The notes beneath the pieces are model-generated. The model had not been told where the DNA came from and ran no database searches. It worked only from the letters and a program-made list of their open reading frames with translations. Positions 1 through 9,520 of a DNA stretch of 64,000 nt are shown here, piece after piece. The position numbers and the translations under genes were made by a program. This DNA is from Zingiber officinale (taxonomy: Eukaryota > Streptophyta > Magnoliopsida > Zingiberales > Zingiberaceae), in contig NC_055996.1 in the NCBI RefSeq assembly GCF_018446385.1, positions 130,682,532 through 130,746,531 of the forward strand, given 5' to 3'. The stretch's first letter is position 1, and each line of letters opens with the position of its first letter.

Positions 1-202
1 AGGTTATATTAACTTGAGTAGGATTCATTGGTAGCTGATGAACTTTTGGGTTCATTAGTAGTGGAAATCTTTCCAACCTGCGAGTCTTACATGGAAGGAA
101 AAATAACCAAGAAACTTTTAAGTCTAAGGGGTATGGAGCCAAAGATATATTAAATTGGTTCATTCTGATTTGTGTGATCCTATGACTATCCAGTCAAGAG
201 GT
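1..202 (+). pseudogene. Copia element H, integrase zinc-finger fragment
   Basis: Degenerate start of a Ty1-copia integrase region. Reading through stops, the translation matches the minus-strand copia G over the segment from its GLLGSLELENF to its DLCGPVSIQ (44150-44280), so this is the GAG-pre-integrase/HHCC part. It is interrupted at base 202 by element C1 and resumes at 7191, where the integrase core continues (IEYFIYFIDNYSKY). The 5' LTR, gag and protease of H lie off the left edge of the window. Several in-frame stops mean it is not coding. Confidence 0.85.
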
Positions 203-460
203 TGTTGGTGCAACCTTAGGTCAAGGTTGACCTGGTTGACCCGACTCGAGGTGACTTGACTCGAGTTGTATTTTGATGTTTGACTTGGGAAGATTGTTGA
301 TGCAACCTTAGGTCAAGATTGACCTAGTTGAGTTGCATGTTGATGTTTGACTCTTGTGAGAGAGTTCTATTCTTGATATGGGACAAGAATAGATGTTTGG
401 GAGATTATTGGTGCAACCGTAGGTCAAGGTTGACCTGGTTGACCTGATTCGGGAAAAAGT

Positions 461-948
461 CCAAGTATGGAGACTTGGCAACGGAAAAGTCCAAGCAGGG
501 AGCTTGGCACGAGGGAAAGTCCTAACTGGGATGTTAGGCAGTTGGAAAGTCCTGGTGAGTGAAGCCAGGCAGTGGGAAAGTCCTAACTGGGATGTTAGGC
601 AGTGTGGAAAGTCCTGGTGAGTGAAGCCAGGCAGTGGGAAAGTCCTAACTGGGATGTTAGGCAGTTGGAAAGTCCTGGTGAGTGAAACCAGGCAAGGAAA
701 AATCCAGATGGATCAGGGATGATCGGACTTCTGGTGTTGGAAAGTCCAAGTAGGTCAAGAGAGTGATCGGATACTTGGCACGAAGAGGAAAATCCAGATG
801 GATCAGGGATGATCGGACGTCTGGTGTGGAAAAGTCTAAGTGGGTCAAAGGGATTGACCGGACACTTAGCGGGGAGTGCTAGCAGGTCAAGGGAGTGACC
901 GGATGCTAGGTATGATATACCAACAGGTCAAGGTTGACCGGATGTTGG
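461..948 (+). repeat. Serial hairpin array in C1 5' LTR
   Basis: About twelve consecutive short inverted repeats with different but complementary arms. Examples are CCAAG/CTTGG (461-478), CCAAGC/GCTTGG (491-507), CCTAAC/GTTAGG (521-538, repeated near 582 and 644), CCTGG/CCAGG (551-569, repeated at 613 and 674), CCAGA/TCTGG (704-734, 794-824), CCAAGTA/TACTTGG (746-778), CTAAGTG/CACTTAG (836-869), CTAGCA/TGCTAG (879-909) and CCAACA/TGTTGG (920-948). Later units also carry an inner GGTCAA/TTGACC stem. Units are joined by GGAAAGT-like linkers. The same array is in the 3' LTR (about 5668-6155). Confidence 0.85.
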
Positions 949-981
949 TGTGGAAGCCTTAGGTTTAGGGCTGAGAAGTTT

Positions 982-1318
982 GGATCGGTGCCGTGACCGA
1001 TCCGGTGATCTGCGTTTGCCACGATCGGTGCGGTGACCGTCGAATCGATCGAGGCAACGCGATCGAGCGGAGAAAAGAGCTCTGATCGGTCCTGGACCGA
1101 TCAGGTGTATGCGATCGGTCTCCTGACCGATCAAGAGGCGAGTGCGACTCTGCATGCGTGAGAGCGGGATCGATGCGGGACCGATCAGATGATCGGTCCA
1201 CGCCGATCGAGTACGCCTGAAGGTTACGTACGCCGACGGTCTAGGGACCGATCGGCCGATCGGTCCACCCGTCTCCGGTCGATCGCGACACATCGGTCTG
1301 CAGACCGATCAGGGTTCT
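982..1318 (+). repeat. GATCGGTC/GACCGATC palindrome block, C1 5' LTR
   Basis: A run of imperfect palindromes of the form GATCGGT-(about 6 nt)-ACCGATC lying upstream of the TATA box. This copy is visibly eroded compared with the same block in the 3' LTR (6188-6580), although the flanking LTR sequence is nearly identical between the two. Reverse-strand reading gives repetitive DRSxDRSG peptides, which are an artefact of the repeat. Confidence 0.85.
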
Positions 1319-1341
1319 AGCCGTTGCATTGCAACGGCTAG
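1317..1341 (+). promoter_or_regulatory. 25-nt inverted repeat upstream of LTR TATA box
   Basis: CTAGCCGTTGCA, a single T, then the exact reverse complement TGCAACGGCTAG. It ends 23 bp before the TATA box and is identical in the 3' LTR at 6585-6609. Either a paired protein-binding site or a DNA/RNA hairpin is possible; the function is inferred only from position and conservation. Confidence 0.7.
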
Positions 1342-1364
1342 TTTTCTCATTGTCTTCTTCGCGG

Positions 1365-1371
1365 TATAAAA
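1365..1371 (+). promoter_or_regulatory. LTR TATA box (C1 5' LTR)
   Basis: TATAAAA followed by GGATCGAGGGCATC, conserved at 6634-6640 in the 3' LTR. It is the likely core promoter for the element's genomic RNA, with transcription expected to start about 30 bp downstream. Confidence 0.6.
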
Positions 1372-1893
1372 GGATCGAGGGCATCTTCCGTGCGACAACT
1401 CTTCTTCCTCCTTCCTGTTGCTAAGTGCTGCTGTGCTTGAGTTTTGTTGAGCTCGTCCAAAGCTTCGCGTGAGCTTCCCCGACTGGTTTGAAGTTGCTGC
1501 TTCATCCGGACTCCAGTCGACGAGAAAGCAAGATTGGTAGAGTGCTTGTGTATTCTTATTGTATTTCTTGCTTACTCTTTGTTCTTGTACTCTTTGTTTG
1601 CTGTTGCAAACGTTTGTGGCGAGGTTTCTCCACCCACAAGGAGTATATTGTATTAGCCGGTTCTCCGGGGACTCATCCACCGACGGATTGACTGGACTCG
1701 TCCACCTTACGGACACGCCGAGGAGTAGGAGCCCTAATCTCCGAACCTCGTTACATCCTCGTGTTAAGGTTTGGTTTTCTTCTCTTTCGTTTCTTTGTAT
1801 TTTCCGCTGCGCTAACGAATTGTAGGAAGAAACGCGAGAGATTTGGGGTCGGCTATTCACACCCCCTCTCTAGCCGTACGAAGGATCCTAACA

Positions 1894-1911
1894 AGTGGTA
1901 TCAGAGCAAGG
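1894..1911 (+). other. Primer binding site of C1
   Basis: AGTGGTATCAGAGCAAGG directly follows the 5' LTR. TGGTATCAGAGC is the usual plant LTR-element site complementary to the 3' end of initiator methionine tRNA. Confidence 0.9.
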
Positions 1912-1953
1912 CCGCTCTTCATCGGATCAACACCCGTGGGAGCAAAGCTAGAG

Positions 1954-3426
1954 ATGGATCAATTCGGAGAAGACATCACGATTCCACCCTTCTACAACGA
2001 CAACTTCACATATTGGAAGGTAAGGATGATGTATTTTCTTAGGACTAATATGTTGAACTGGTTTTGTGTACAAGAAGGTTTTTCTCCTCCAATGGATAAA
2101 GAAGGAGAGCCTCTAGAGAAGAACAAGTGGACGAAGGAACAAGTCCACCAATCCACGATCAACAATGAGGTAACTAAAACAATTGAATTTTCATTACCTA
2201 CTAATATTTTGTGTAAGATAGGTAAATACAACAATGCCAAGGAATTGTGGGATAACTTGGCCAAGTACCATGAGGAGAGCTCCACTTCAAGCCATGAAGA
2301 GGAGCCTAGTGAGCCAAGTAGCTCACATCATGGAGGGAGCGAATTGGGAGTTGAGGGCTACTCAACATCCAAGGAAGAAGAGGAGGAGAGTTCCTCTTGC
2401 TCAAGTTCGGAGCAAGAAGAGGAAGTTTCCACCTCCGGAAGGGTTGAAGAAGAAAACTCATCTCCATCCACAACCCTAGGTAACTCAAACACTGTGATTT
2501 CAAGCAAATTACACATAATGTGTTTTGAGTGTAGGAAACATGGGCACTACAAGAGTAAGTGTCCAAGGAGGGTTAGGAAGACTCCACCGGCACCAAAAGT
2601 CAAGGGAGCCGGAGTCCCAACACGCAAAGGCAAGAAGCACGTGGTGTGCTTTCAATGCAAGCGAAGGGGACATTATCGGAGTCAATGTCCAAGGAGGAGG
2701 CAACCTCACAAGGACAAGGGATGCACATCGATAGGGGGAGCTAAGGCAAACCCTAAGGTACCTTTTAAGGCACACTATTGCAATTCAAATAAGAAACATG
2801 CTAGTAGTTTTATTGCTATTGCAAATAATGATGAGCATGTTAACACTAGAAATCAACACATGTGCTTAGGTGCTAAACATGTTAGCCTAGGTAAGGATAA
2901 CACTAGAAATACCAACCCTAGGTTTAACGCTTCTAAAATTAAGGAAAACCTAGGTAGAAATCCCAAGAAGACTAGACACATGCCTAGGAATATCTCAAGA
3001 GAAAATGACAAATTAAAACTTGAGGTATTAGAGAGGGAAAATCAAGTCTTGAGGTCAAGACTTGATAATTTAGAAAAGGCTCTTAAAAACATGGAGAAGT
3101 CATCTCTAGGGTTTAAGGGTCAAAAACCAATGTCCAAGGACAAAAAGGGTTTGGGTCACAAACCTAAGTCCCAAATGGTCAAGCCCACTTATCACAATGT
3201 TCCATTCGATTATGGAACAAAACCTAGGGCTAGGAAGACCATTACCAAGGTCACAAGGGGAGTCGCCCCTATAGTTGACCTTGATGAGACCCAAATGACC
3301 AAGGCTTCAAAGCCTAAGAGGGTCATTAGGAGGGTTGCTAGGGAAGTTATCCCTAGTGAATATTTAGTGAACCCAATGAGCTCTAATAGGTATTGGGTTC
3401 CTAGGAGCATCTTCTCTACCCCATAG
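1954..3426 (+). CDS. Gag-like protein of C1 (two zinc knuckles)
   Basis: 490-residue Gag-type nucleocapsid protein, intact. The ATG at 1954 (MDQFGEDITIPPFYND) is chosen because it begins the copia-Gag-like N-terminus and follows the primer site; an upstream in-frame ATG lies inside the LTR. Residues about 1-110 resemble the DUF4219/UBN2 region (NFTYWKVRMMYF; CKIGKYNNAKELWDNLAK). An acidic Ser/Glu-rich linker follows. Two CX2CX4HX4C knuckles start near residues 190 (CFECRKHGHYKSKC) and 232 (CFQCKRRGHYRSQC). A basic region and a short coiled coil (ENDKLKLEVLERENQVLRSR) come next. The C-terminus RYWVPRSIFSTP then stop is where copia polyproteins pass into protease, so pol is absent. Expected role: RNA binding and particle assembly, with enzymes supplied in trans. 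Confidence 0.85.
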   Translation: MDQFGEDITIPPFYNDNFTYWKVRMMYFLRTNMLNWFCVQEGFSPPMDKEGEPLEKNKWTKEQVHQSTINNEVTKTIEFSLPTNILCKIGKYNNAKELWDNLAKYHEESSTSSHEEEPSEPSSSHHGGSELGVEGYSTSKEEEEESSSCSSSEQEEEVSTSGRVEEENSSPSTTLGNSNTVISSKLHIMCFECRKHGHYKSKCPRRVRKTPPAPKVKGAGVPTRKGKKHVVCFQCKRRGHYRSQCPRRRQPHKDKGCTSIGGAKANPKVPFKAHYCNSNKKHASSFIAIANNDEHVNTRNQHMCLGAKHVSLGKDNTRNTNPRFNASKIKENLGRNPKKTRHMPRNISRENDKLKLEVLERENQVLRSRLDNLEKALKNMEKSSLGFKGQKPMSKDKKGLGHKPKSQMVKPTYHNVPFDYGTKPRARKTITKVTRGVAPIVDLDETQMTKASKPKRVIRRVAREVIPSEYLVNPMSSNRYWVPRSIFSTP

Positions 3427-5409
3427 ATGGGTTAGAGAGTGTCAACTCCAATTAGAAGGGTAGTTAACCCAACTTTGAGGAAATTGACACTCAAGGAGCA
3501 TTTTCAAGGTTTTGATAACCTTTGAAAATGAAAAAGAATTATTATTTACTCCTTAAAGAGTAAATTGTGCCATATTTGAAAAATATCGATTTCAATCTTA
3601 TTTGGCACAATTTAAGAAAACCTAGAGAAATACCATAATTGGGATTTTGGTTTTCTCTTAGGGATATATGGGCAATCTAGGGTTAGGTTTTAAGTTAGCT
3701 AAGGCTAAGGATACTTAGATAGGGAATTTAGGTATTTTATTTGTGCTAACTTGCCATGATTGGTTGCCATATGCCATGCCATGACATCATATTTATTTTA
3801 TTATCATTTGAAATGTCATGATATGATAATGCTTAGGTTATCTATATGTCATGTGTTAGTTTAGTTTCAAACTTTATGCCATGACATCATGACATTGGCA
3901 CATGTTTTCATTTATGATACCATTTTATGTCATGTCATCATCTCTTGCATTAATAATCAATTGAATTGATTTAAGGATGAAAAACATATTTTGATATTGA
4001 GATCAAATTTGTGTTTAGAAAATGCATGAGACCTTAGTCTAAGATACCTAAACCCATATCTCACAGACTTGAATGTGGTTTGATACACCTTAGATGTGTG
4101 TGAGATATTAGGATCATGAGTTAGGATCAAGGTGCATAGTCCTTGTACCTAGATGAGCCTAATTCAAGAAATGGGGATCATAGGGAAAGCTTGTGTACAA
4201 GTCATGTACATCTAGCCCTAAGATTATGGTCCTAAATTCAAATGGTTTTAAAAGCATTTTAAAATTGATTTGAAAAACCTTGATGAAGCTTTACTAGTGA
4301 TAGCATTCATCATTGGACATTGTGATACAAAATTGACTTAACTTTGAACTATTTCAAAGTTTTCGAATTTTGTATCAAGATTTGAAAATAGAAACTATTT
4401 TCATAGAAAACTATTTTTCCATGAGAGTCTATGTTATGAGGAATGTATCCTCAAAATTTCACGATTTTTGGAATTTTCTGGAATTTATTAGGAGTTTCTG
4501 AATTTCCGGAAGGGGAAATCAGAAATTCTGATTTCAGTGGCTGGATCGGTCCGGGGACCGATCCAGGGAAGATCTGATCGGTCTGCGGATCGATCCAGAG
4601 GGTTGTGGATCGGTCTGCAGACCGATCCAGTGAGATCCAGGAGCTTGGTGCGATCTGGCGAAGGCCTGATCGGTCTGGTGACCGATCAGTGACGATCCAG
4701 AAAGCGTGGATCGGTCTGGGGACCGATCCATGGGGTTCCTGATCGGTCTGGGGACCGATCAGTGCGTGCCAGTTTCTGATTTTCAGCTGTTGGTCTGAAA
4801 TTTCAACTGGAAGTTGGGTTTTGTGGATTTCTAAAGGTTTGAAACTCTCCAAGACATTGTTGGTGCAATGGTCAAGGGGGAGTTGACCTTTAGGGGGAGT
4901 TTTTACCTAATTGTCAAGGGGAGTTGACTTTTAGGGGGAGTTTTTACTCCTAAAGACTTGAGTGATATGGAATTATCACTAAGTTGGTTGTTGAGTTTAG
5001 TATCAAGGGGAAATTAAGAGTTTCAATGAAAGGTATGGGACTTTCATTAGGAAGAAACTCTTGACCTTGATATCCTCCTTTTCTTTTTGATGTGTGTCAA
5101 AAAGGGGAGAGTGTTCATTGGAGAATTATTGGAGGACCCAAGCTAGGTTATCGGGTTAACCTAAGCTAAGGGAAGAATGTCAAGGAATATTCGAGGAAGA
5201 ACATTGGAATACTTTTTGATGTGTGTCAAAAAGGGGGAGAATTATTGGAGAACCCAAGTTAGGTTATCGGGTTAACCTAAGGGGAGAATGTCCAGAGAAT
5301 GTTCAAGGAAAGAACATTGGACATTGGAAGATGGTTGGAAAACCTAAGTTAGGTTATCGGGTTAACCTAACTTGATTATGGTTTTGTCAAACATCAAAAA
5401 GGGGGAGAT
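3427..5409 (+). other. C1 non-coding 3' internal region
   Basis: No supported gene. An AT-rich stretch rich in CATGACATCAT-type repeats (3760-3960) is shared with C2 and C3. It is followed by six GATCGGT...ACCGATC palindromes (4541-4762), a duplicated GGGGGAGTTGACCTTTAGG module (about 4875-4950), and three copies of an AGGTTA-TCGG-GTTAACCT inverted repeat (5143-5365). Each copy is near a CAAAAAGGGG purine tract. The last tract (5396-5409, AAAAAGGGGGAGAT) abuts the 3' LTR and is the polypurine tract. The length and conservation suggest RNA functions rather than decayed pol. Confidence 0.75.
4541..4762 (+). repeat. Internal GATCGGTC palindrome cluster
   Basis: Six inverted repeats such as CTGGATCGGT-CCGGGG-ACCGATCCAG (4541-4566) and CTGATCGGT-CTGGGG-ACCGATCAG (4739-4762). 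They use the same core as the LTR block but lie inside the element. A separate inverted repeat, GAAATCAGAA/TTCTGATTTC, is at 4516-4536. Confidence 0.85.
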
Positions 5410-7185
5410 TGTTGGTGCAACCTTAGGTCAAGGTTGACCTGGTTGACCCGACTCGAGGTGACTTGACTCGAGTTGTATTTTGATGTTTGACTTGGGAAGA
5501 TTGTTGATGCAACCTTAGGTCAAGATTGACCTAGTTGAGTTGCATGTTGATGTTTGACTCTTGTGAGAGAGTTCTATTCTTGATATGGGACAAGAATAGA
5601 TGTTTGGGAGATTATTGGTGCAACCGTAGGTCAAGGTTGACCTGGTTGACCTGATTCGGGAAAAAGTCCAAGTATGGAGACTTGGCAACGGAAAAGTCCA
5701 AGCAGGGAGCTTGGCACGAGGGAAAGTCCTAACTGGGATGTTAGGCAGTTGGAAAGTCCTGGTGAGTGAAGCCAGGCAGTGGGAAAGTCCTAACTGGGAT
5801 GTTAGGCAGTATGGAAAGTCCTGGTGAGTGAAGCCAGGCAGTGGGAAAGTCCTAACTGGGATGTTAGGCAGTTGGAAAGTCCTGGTGAGTGAAACCAGGC
5901 AAGGAAAAATCCAGATGGATCAGGGATGATCGGACTTCTGGTGTTGGAAAGTCCAAGTAGGTCAAGAGAGTGATCGGATACTTGGCACGAAGAGGAAAAT
6001 CCAGATGGATCAGGGATGATCGGACGTCTGGTGTGGAAAAGTCTAAGTGGGTCAAAGGGATTGACCGGACACTTAGCGGGGAGTGCTAGCAGGTCAAGGG
6101 AGTGACCGGATGCTAGGTATGATATACCAACAGGTCAAGGTTGACCGGGTGTTGGTGTGGAAGCCTTAGGTTTAGGGCTGAGAAGTTTGGATCGGTCTGG
6201 TGACCGATCCAGTGATACTGCGTTTGCCCTGATCGGTCTGGTGACCGATCAGAATCAGATCAGAGACGGGCAACGATCAGAAGCGGAGAAAAGAAGCTCC
6301 TGATCGGTCCCTGGACCGATCAGGTGTATGCCTGATCGGTCTCCACGACCGATCAAGAGACGAGTGCGATTCTCTGTCTGTGAGAGAGCTGGGAGAGCTG
6401 GGATCGGTCTGGGGACCGATCAGGACAGAGCCTGATCGGTCCACAGACCGATCAGAGTACGCACAGAAGGTTCTGTGCACTGGCTGATCGGTCTGGGGAC
6501 CGATCAGCGCAGGGCCTGATCGGTCCACAGACCGATCAGAGCTCCGATCGCGACACCTGATCGGTCTGCAGACCGATCAGGGTTCTAGCCGTTGCATTGC
6601 AACGGCTAGTTTTCTCGCTGTCTTCTTCGCAGGTATAAAAGGATCGAGGGCATCTTCTGTGCGACAACTCTTCTTCCTCCTTCCTGTTGCTAAGTGCTGC
6701 TGTGCTTGAGTTTTGTTGAGCTCGTCCAAAGCTTCGCGTGAGCTTCCCCGACTGGAACAGCTGCTGCTGTTAGAGTTTTTGAAGCTGCTGCTTCATCCGG
6801 ACTCCAGTCGACGAGAAAGCAAGATTGGTAGAGTGCTTGTGTATTCTTATTGTATTTCTTGCTTACTCTTTGTTCTTGTACTCTTTGTTTGCTGTTGCAA
6901 ATGTTTGTGGCGAGGTTTCTCCACCCACAAGGAGTATATTGTATTAGCCGGTTCTCCGGGGACTCATCCACCGACGGATTGACTGGACTCGTCCACCTTA
7001 CGGACACGCCGAGGAGTAGGAGCCCTAATCTCCGAACCTCGTTACATCCTCGTGTTAAGGTTTGGTTTTCTTCTCTTTCGTTTCTTTGTATTTTCCGCTG
7101 CGCTAACGAATTGTAGGAAGAAACGCGAGAGGTTTGGGGTCGGCTATTCACACCCCCCTCTCTAGCCGTACGAAGGATCCTAACA
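5410..7185 (+). repeat. C1 3' LTR
   Basis: 1,776-bp LTR, TGTTGGTGCAACC...GGATCCTAACA. The hairpin array (about 5668-6155) is nearly identical to the 5' copy. The palindrome block (6188-6580) is better preserved, with roughly ten clear GATCGGT...ACCGATC units. The TATA box is at 6634-6640. A segment of about 32 bp near 6755-6785 is absent from the 5' LTR. Confidence 0.93.
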
Positions 7186-7190
7186 GAGGT

Positions 7191-9520
7191 AGTATCGAAT
7201 ATTTCATCTATTTTATAGACAACTATTCAAAATACAAATACATTTACTTAATGTGCCGCAAGACTAAGTGCTTTGATTAGTTCAAAGAGTACAAGGCCGA
7301 TGCGGAGAAACGTTAAAGTAAAAGTATCAAGTCACTATGGTAAGATCGTAGTGGCAAGTACCTCTTGGGACAATTTAGGAGTTACTTATCAAAAGTAGGG
7401 ATTCACTCCCAACTAACTGCACATGGTTCACCCCAACAGAATGGTGTAGTAGAAAGAAGGTATAGGACTCTTATGGAAATAATTAGATTGATGATGAGTT
7501 ATTCAGAAAATTACCAAGTTCGTTTTAAGGATATACTCTGGAAAAGAAAGTGAACATAGTTCCTTCCAAAGTCAGAACTCTCTACTCATATAGAATTGCT
7601 GAATAGGCGTAAGCCTATTTTGAAGCATATTCGGATTCGGGTAGTCCAGCACATATACTGAAGAGAGACAATGATAAGCTGGATAGAAATTCACTTATTT
7701 ATGAGTTATCCTAGAGAAACGAAAGTAGGTTTATAGTCTTAAAAATCAGAAGGTCATTGTTAGCATCAATGACTGATTTTTAGAGGACTATATAATGAAC
7801 CATAAGCCCATAAGTAAATTTGTTCTTAATAATAGACATGTCTAATCTAGTACCAACTGTACAAGATGAGATACCACAAGGAAACTGCAACACGTATCAC
7901 AAATGATACACAATTGCAGAAAGTGCCTCGTCGTAGTGGGAGGGTGATTAGGCAACCTAAAAAGATTCATGTTTTGGGAGAGTTTTTGGACTTGATCCCT
8001 GGAGGACATGAATCTGATCTCCGGACATATGACGAAGCACTCCAAGATAAAGATGCAACATCTTAGCAAAGAGTAATGAATAACAGAATTAGAATATATA
8101 TATTCTAATAAAATCTGGAAGCTTGTAGAACCACCAAATGGTGTAAAAGTCTTTGGGTGTAAAAAGGTCTATAATAGGAAAAGAGGGATAGACAGGAAGG
8201 TAGAAACTTTCAAAGCAAAGCTTGATGAAAAAGGAAACTTTTTCACTGGTAGCCATGCTTAAGTCTATCCGGATTCTTTTATCTATTTGGCAAGTGGATG
8301 TCAAGACAGCATTCCTTAATGGAAGTCTTGAAGAAAGCATCCATATAAAGCAACCAAAAGGGTTCATTGCAAAGGGCTAAGAGCATCTTGTGTGCAAGCT
8401 CAATCAGTCTATGGACTGAGGCAAAGCTTCAAGGTCTTGGAACATCTGGTTTATCAAAGTAATCCAGACCTATGGATTTATTTAGTAACCGGATAAGTCT
8501 TGTGTATACAAAAGGTGTGATGGAAACGTGGTGGTATTTCTTGTACTATACGTAGATAACATTTTTTGTAGTTGGAAATAATATCAAAATGTTGTCAGAA
8601 GTAAGGGTATGGTTGTCCAAACAATTCGATATAAAGGACTTGGGAGAATGTAGAAAAGAATATTTTATTTATCCCAAGCTTCATACATCGGAAAAATCCT
8701 TGCTCGTTTTAAGCATGCAAAACTCCAAGAAAGGTTTCTTACCTTTTTAGAATGAAGTAACTTTATCTAAAGATATGTCTCTGTAGACATCAAAGGAGAT
8801 AAAGGAAATAAAGACAATTCTTTATGCTTCGGCTGTCGGAAGCCTAATGTTTGCTATGCACGAGATCAGAAATCTATTTTGCCAAGGGCATAGTTAGCAG
8901 ATATTAAAGTAACCCTGGACAAGGACAGTGAACTGCAGTAAAGCATATATTGAAGTACCTTAGAGGCACTAGAGATTATATGCTAGCTTATAAGGCAGTT
9001 AATTTGGTCCCTATGGGTTGCACGGATTTTGACTTCCAATCGGATAGGAACAATAGTAAGTCAGCCTCGGGGTTTTGTGTTTACTTTAGGAGGTAAAGTC
9101 ATAACTATGGAAGAGTGATAAGCATAGATGTTTTTCTGGACTCAACCATAGAAGCTGAGTATATGGCAAGCCTCTGAGGTAGTCAAAATGACTCAATAAC
9201 CTCAAGATAGACTTAGATATGATTTCTGATTTGTCCAAAAATTATTACAATTTATTGTAATAATAGTGGTGCAGTAGCAAACTCGAAGAAACTATGAGTC
9301 TATAAGGCAAGTAAACACAATAGAGCGCAAGTACCACCCAATACGAGAAATCGTATAAACGAGGAGAAGTTGTTGTTGCCCAGATTGCATCAGATGATGA
9401 CCTATAGATATTTTCACTAAGACCCTTAAGGCAAGAGCTTTTGATGGGCATGTTGAAGGGTTGGGAATCAGATGTATGGCAGAGATATAGCAGCTTAGTC
9501 TTTTAGTATTGGTGGGAGAT
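7191..9520 (+). pseudogene. Copia H pol relic: integrase, reverse transcriptase, RNase H
   Basis: Continuation of copia H after C1. Domain order is copia-type, with many stops and frameshifts. The integrase core (7191-7560) keeps GIHSQLTAHGSPQQNGVVERR. The linker region (7560-8090) is heavily decayed. The reverse transcriptase (8090-8900) has LYVDN where LYVDD is expected (about 8545-8565). The RNase H (8990-9450) keeps DFDFQSDRNNSKSASGF and TIEAEYMA. It ends at a short purine tract (GGTGGGAGAT, 9511-9520) against the 3' LTR. It is the same family as the better preserved copia G. Confidence 0.9.

Larger units (their letters stand above)
203..1893 (+). repeat. C1 5' LTR
   Basis: 1,691-bp LTR, starting TGTTGGTGCAACC and ending GGATCCTAACA. 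It holds a serial hairpin array (461-948), a palindrome block (982-1318), a 25-nt inverted repeat (1317-1341) and a TATA box (1365-1371). Open frames inside it are by-products of these repeats. It is 85 bp shorter than the 3' LTR: one indel of about 32 bp lies near 1481, and many small differences are confined to the palindrome block. Confidence 0.93.
203..7185 (+). mobile_element. C1: complete gag-only LTR retrotransposon
   Basis: A complete 6,983-bp LTR element with two LTRs (203-1893 and 5410-7185), both TG...CA. It has a tRNA-iMet-type primer binding site right after the 5' LTR, one gag reading frame, and a polypurine tract before the 3' LTR. The 5-bp target duplication GAGGT is at 198-202 and 7186-7190, and removing the element rejoins the integrase of copia H. 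There is no protease, integrase, reverse transcriptase or RNase H, so it is non-autonomous. The gag resembles copia-type Gag; assigning it to copia is inference. Two sister copies are at 57942-59990 (-) and 59991-64000 (+). Confidence 0.95.

Noticed and set aside
461..948. CRISPR-like array
   Set aside because: The repeats are hairpins with changing arms, not constant repeats with unique spacers, and the context is a plant LTR element.
928..1293. Long minus-strand frame rich in DRSxDRS (and similar at 4451-4852, 6277-6528, 60629-60975)
   Set aside because: It is the translation of GATCGGTC or GATCGATC palindromes in the LTRs and the C1 internal block; no domain, and overlapping frames show the same repeat.
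1309..1860. 183-codon minus-strand frame in the C1 LTR and its copy at 6690-7151
   Set aside because: Lies antisense in LTR leader sequence, and differs between the two LTRs without respect for codon phase.
1894..1911. tRNA gene fragment suggested by TGGTATCAGAGC
   Set aside because: This is the retrotransposon primer binding site; no acceptor, D or T arms are present.
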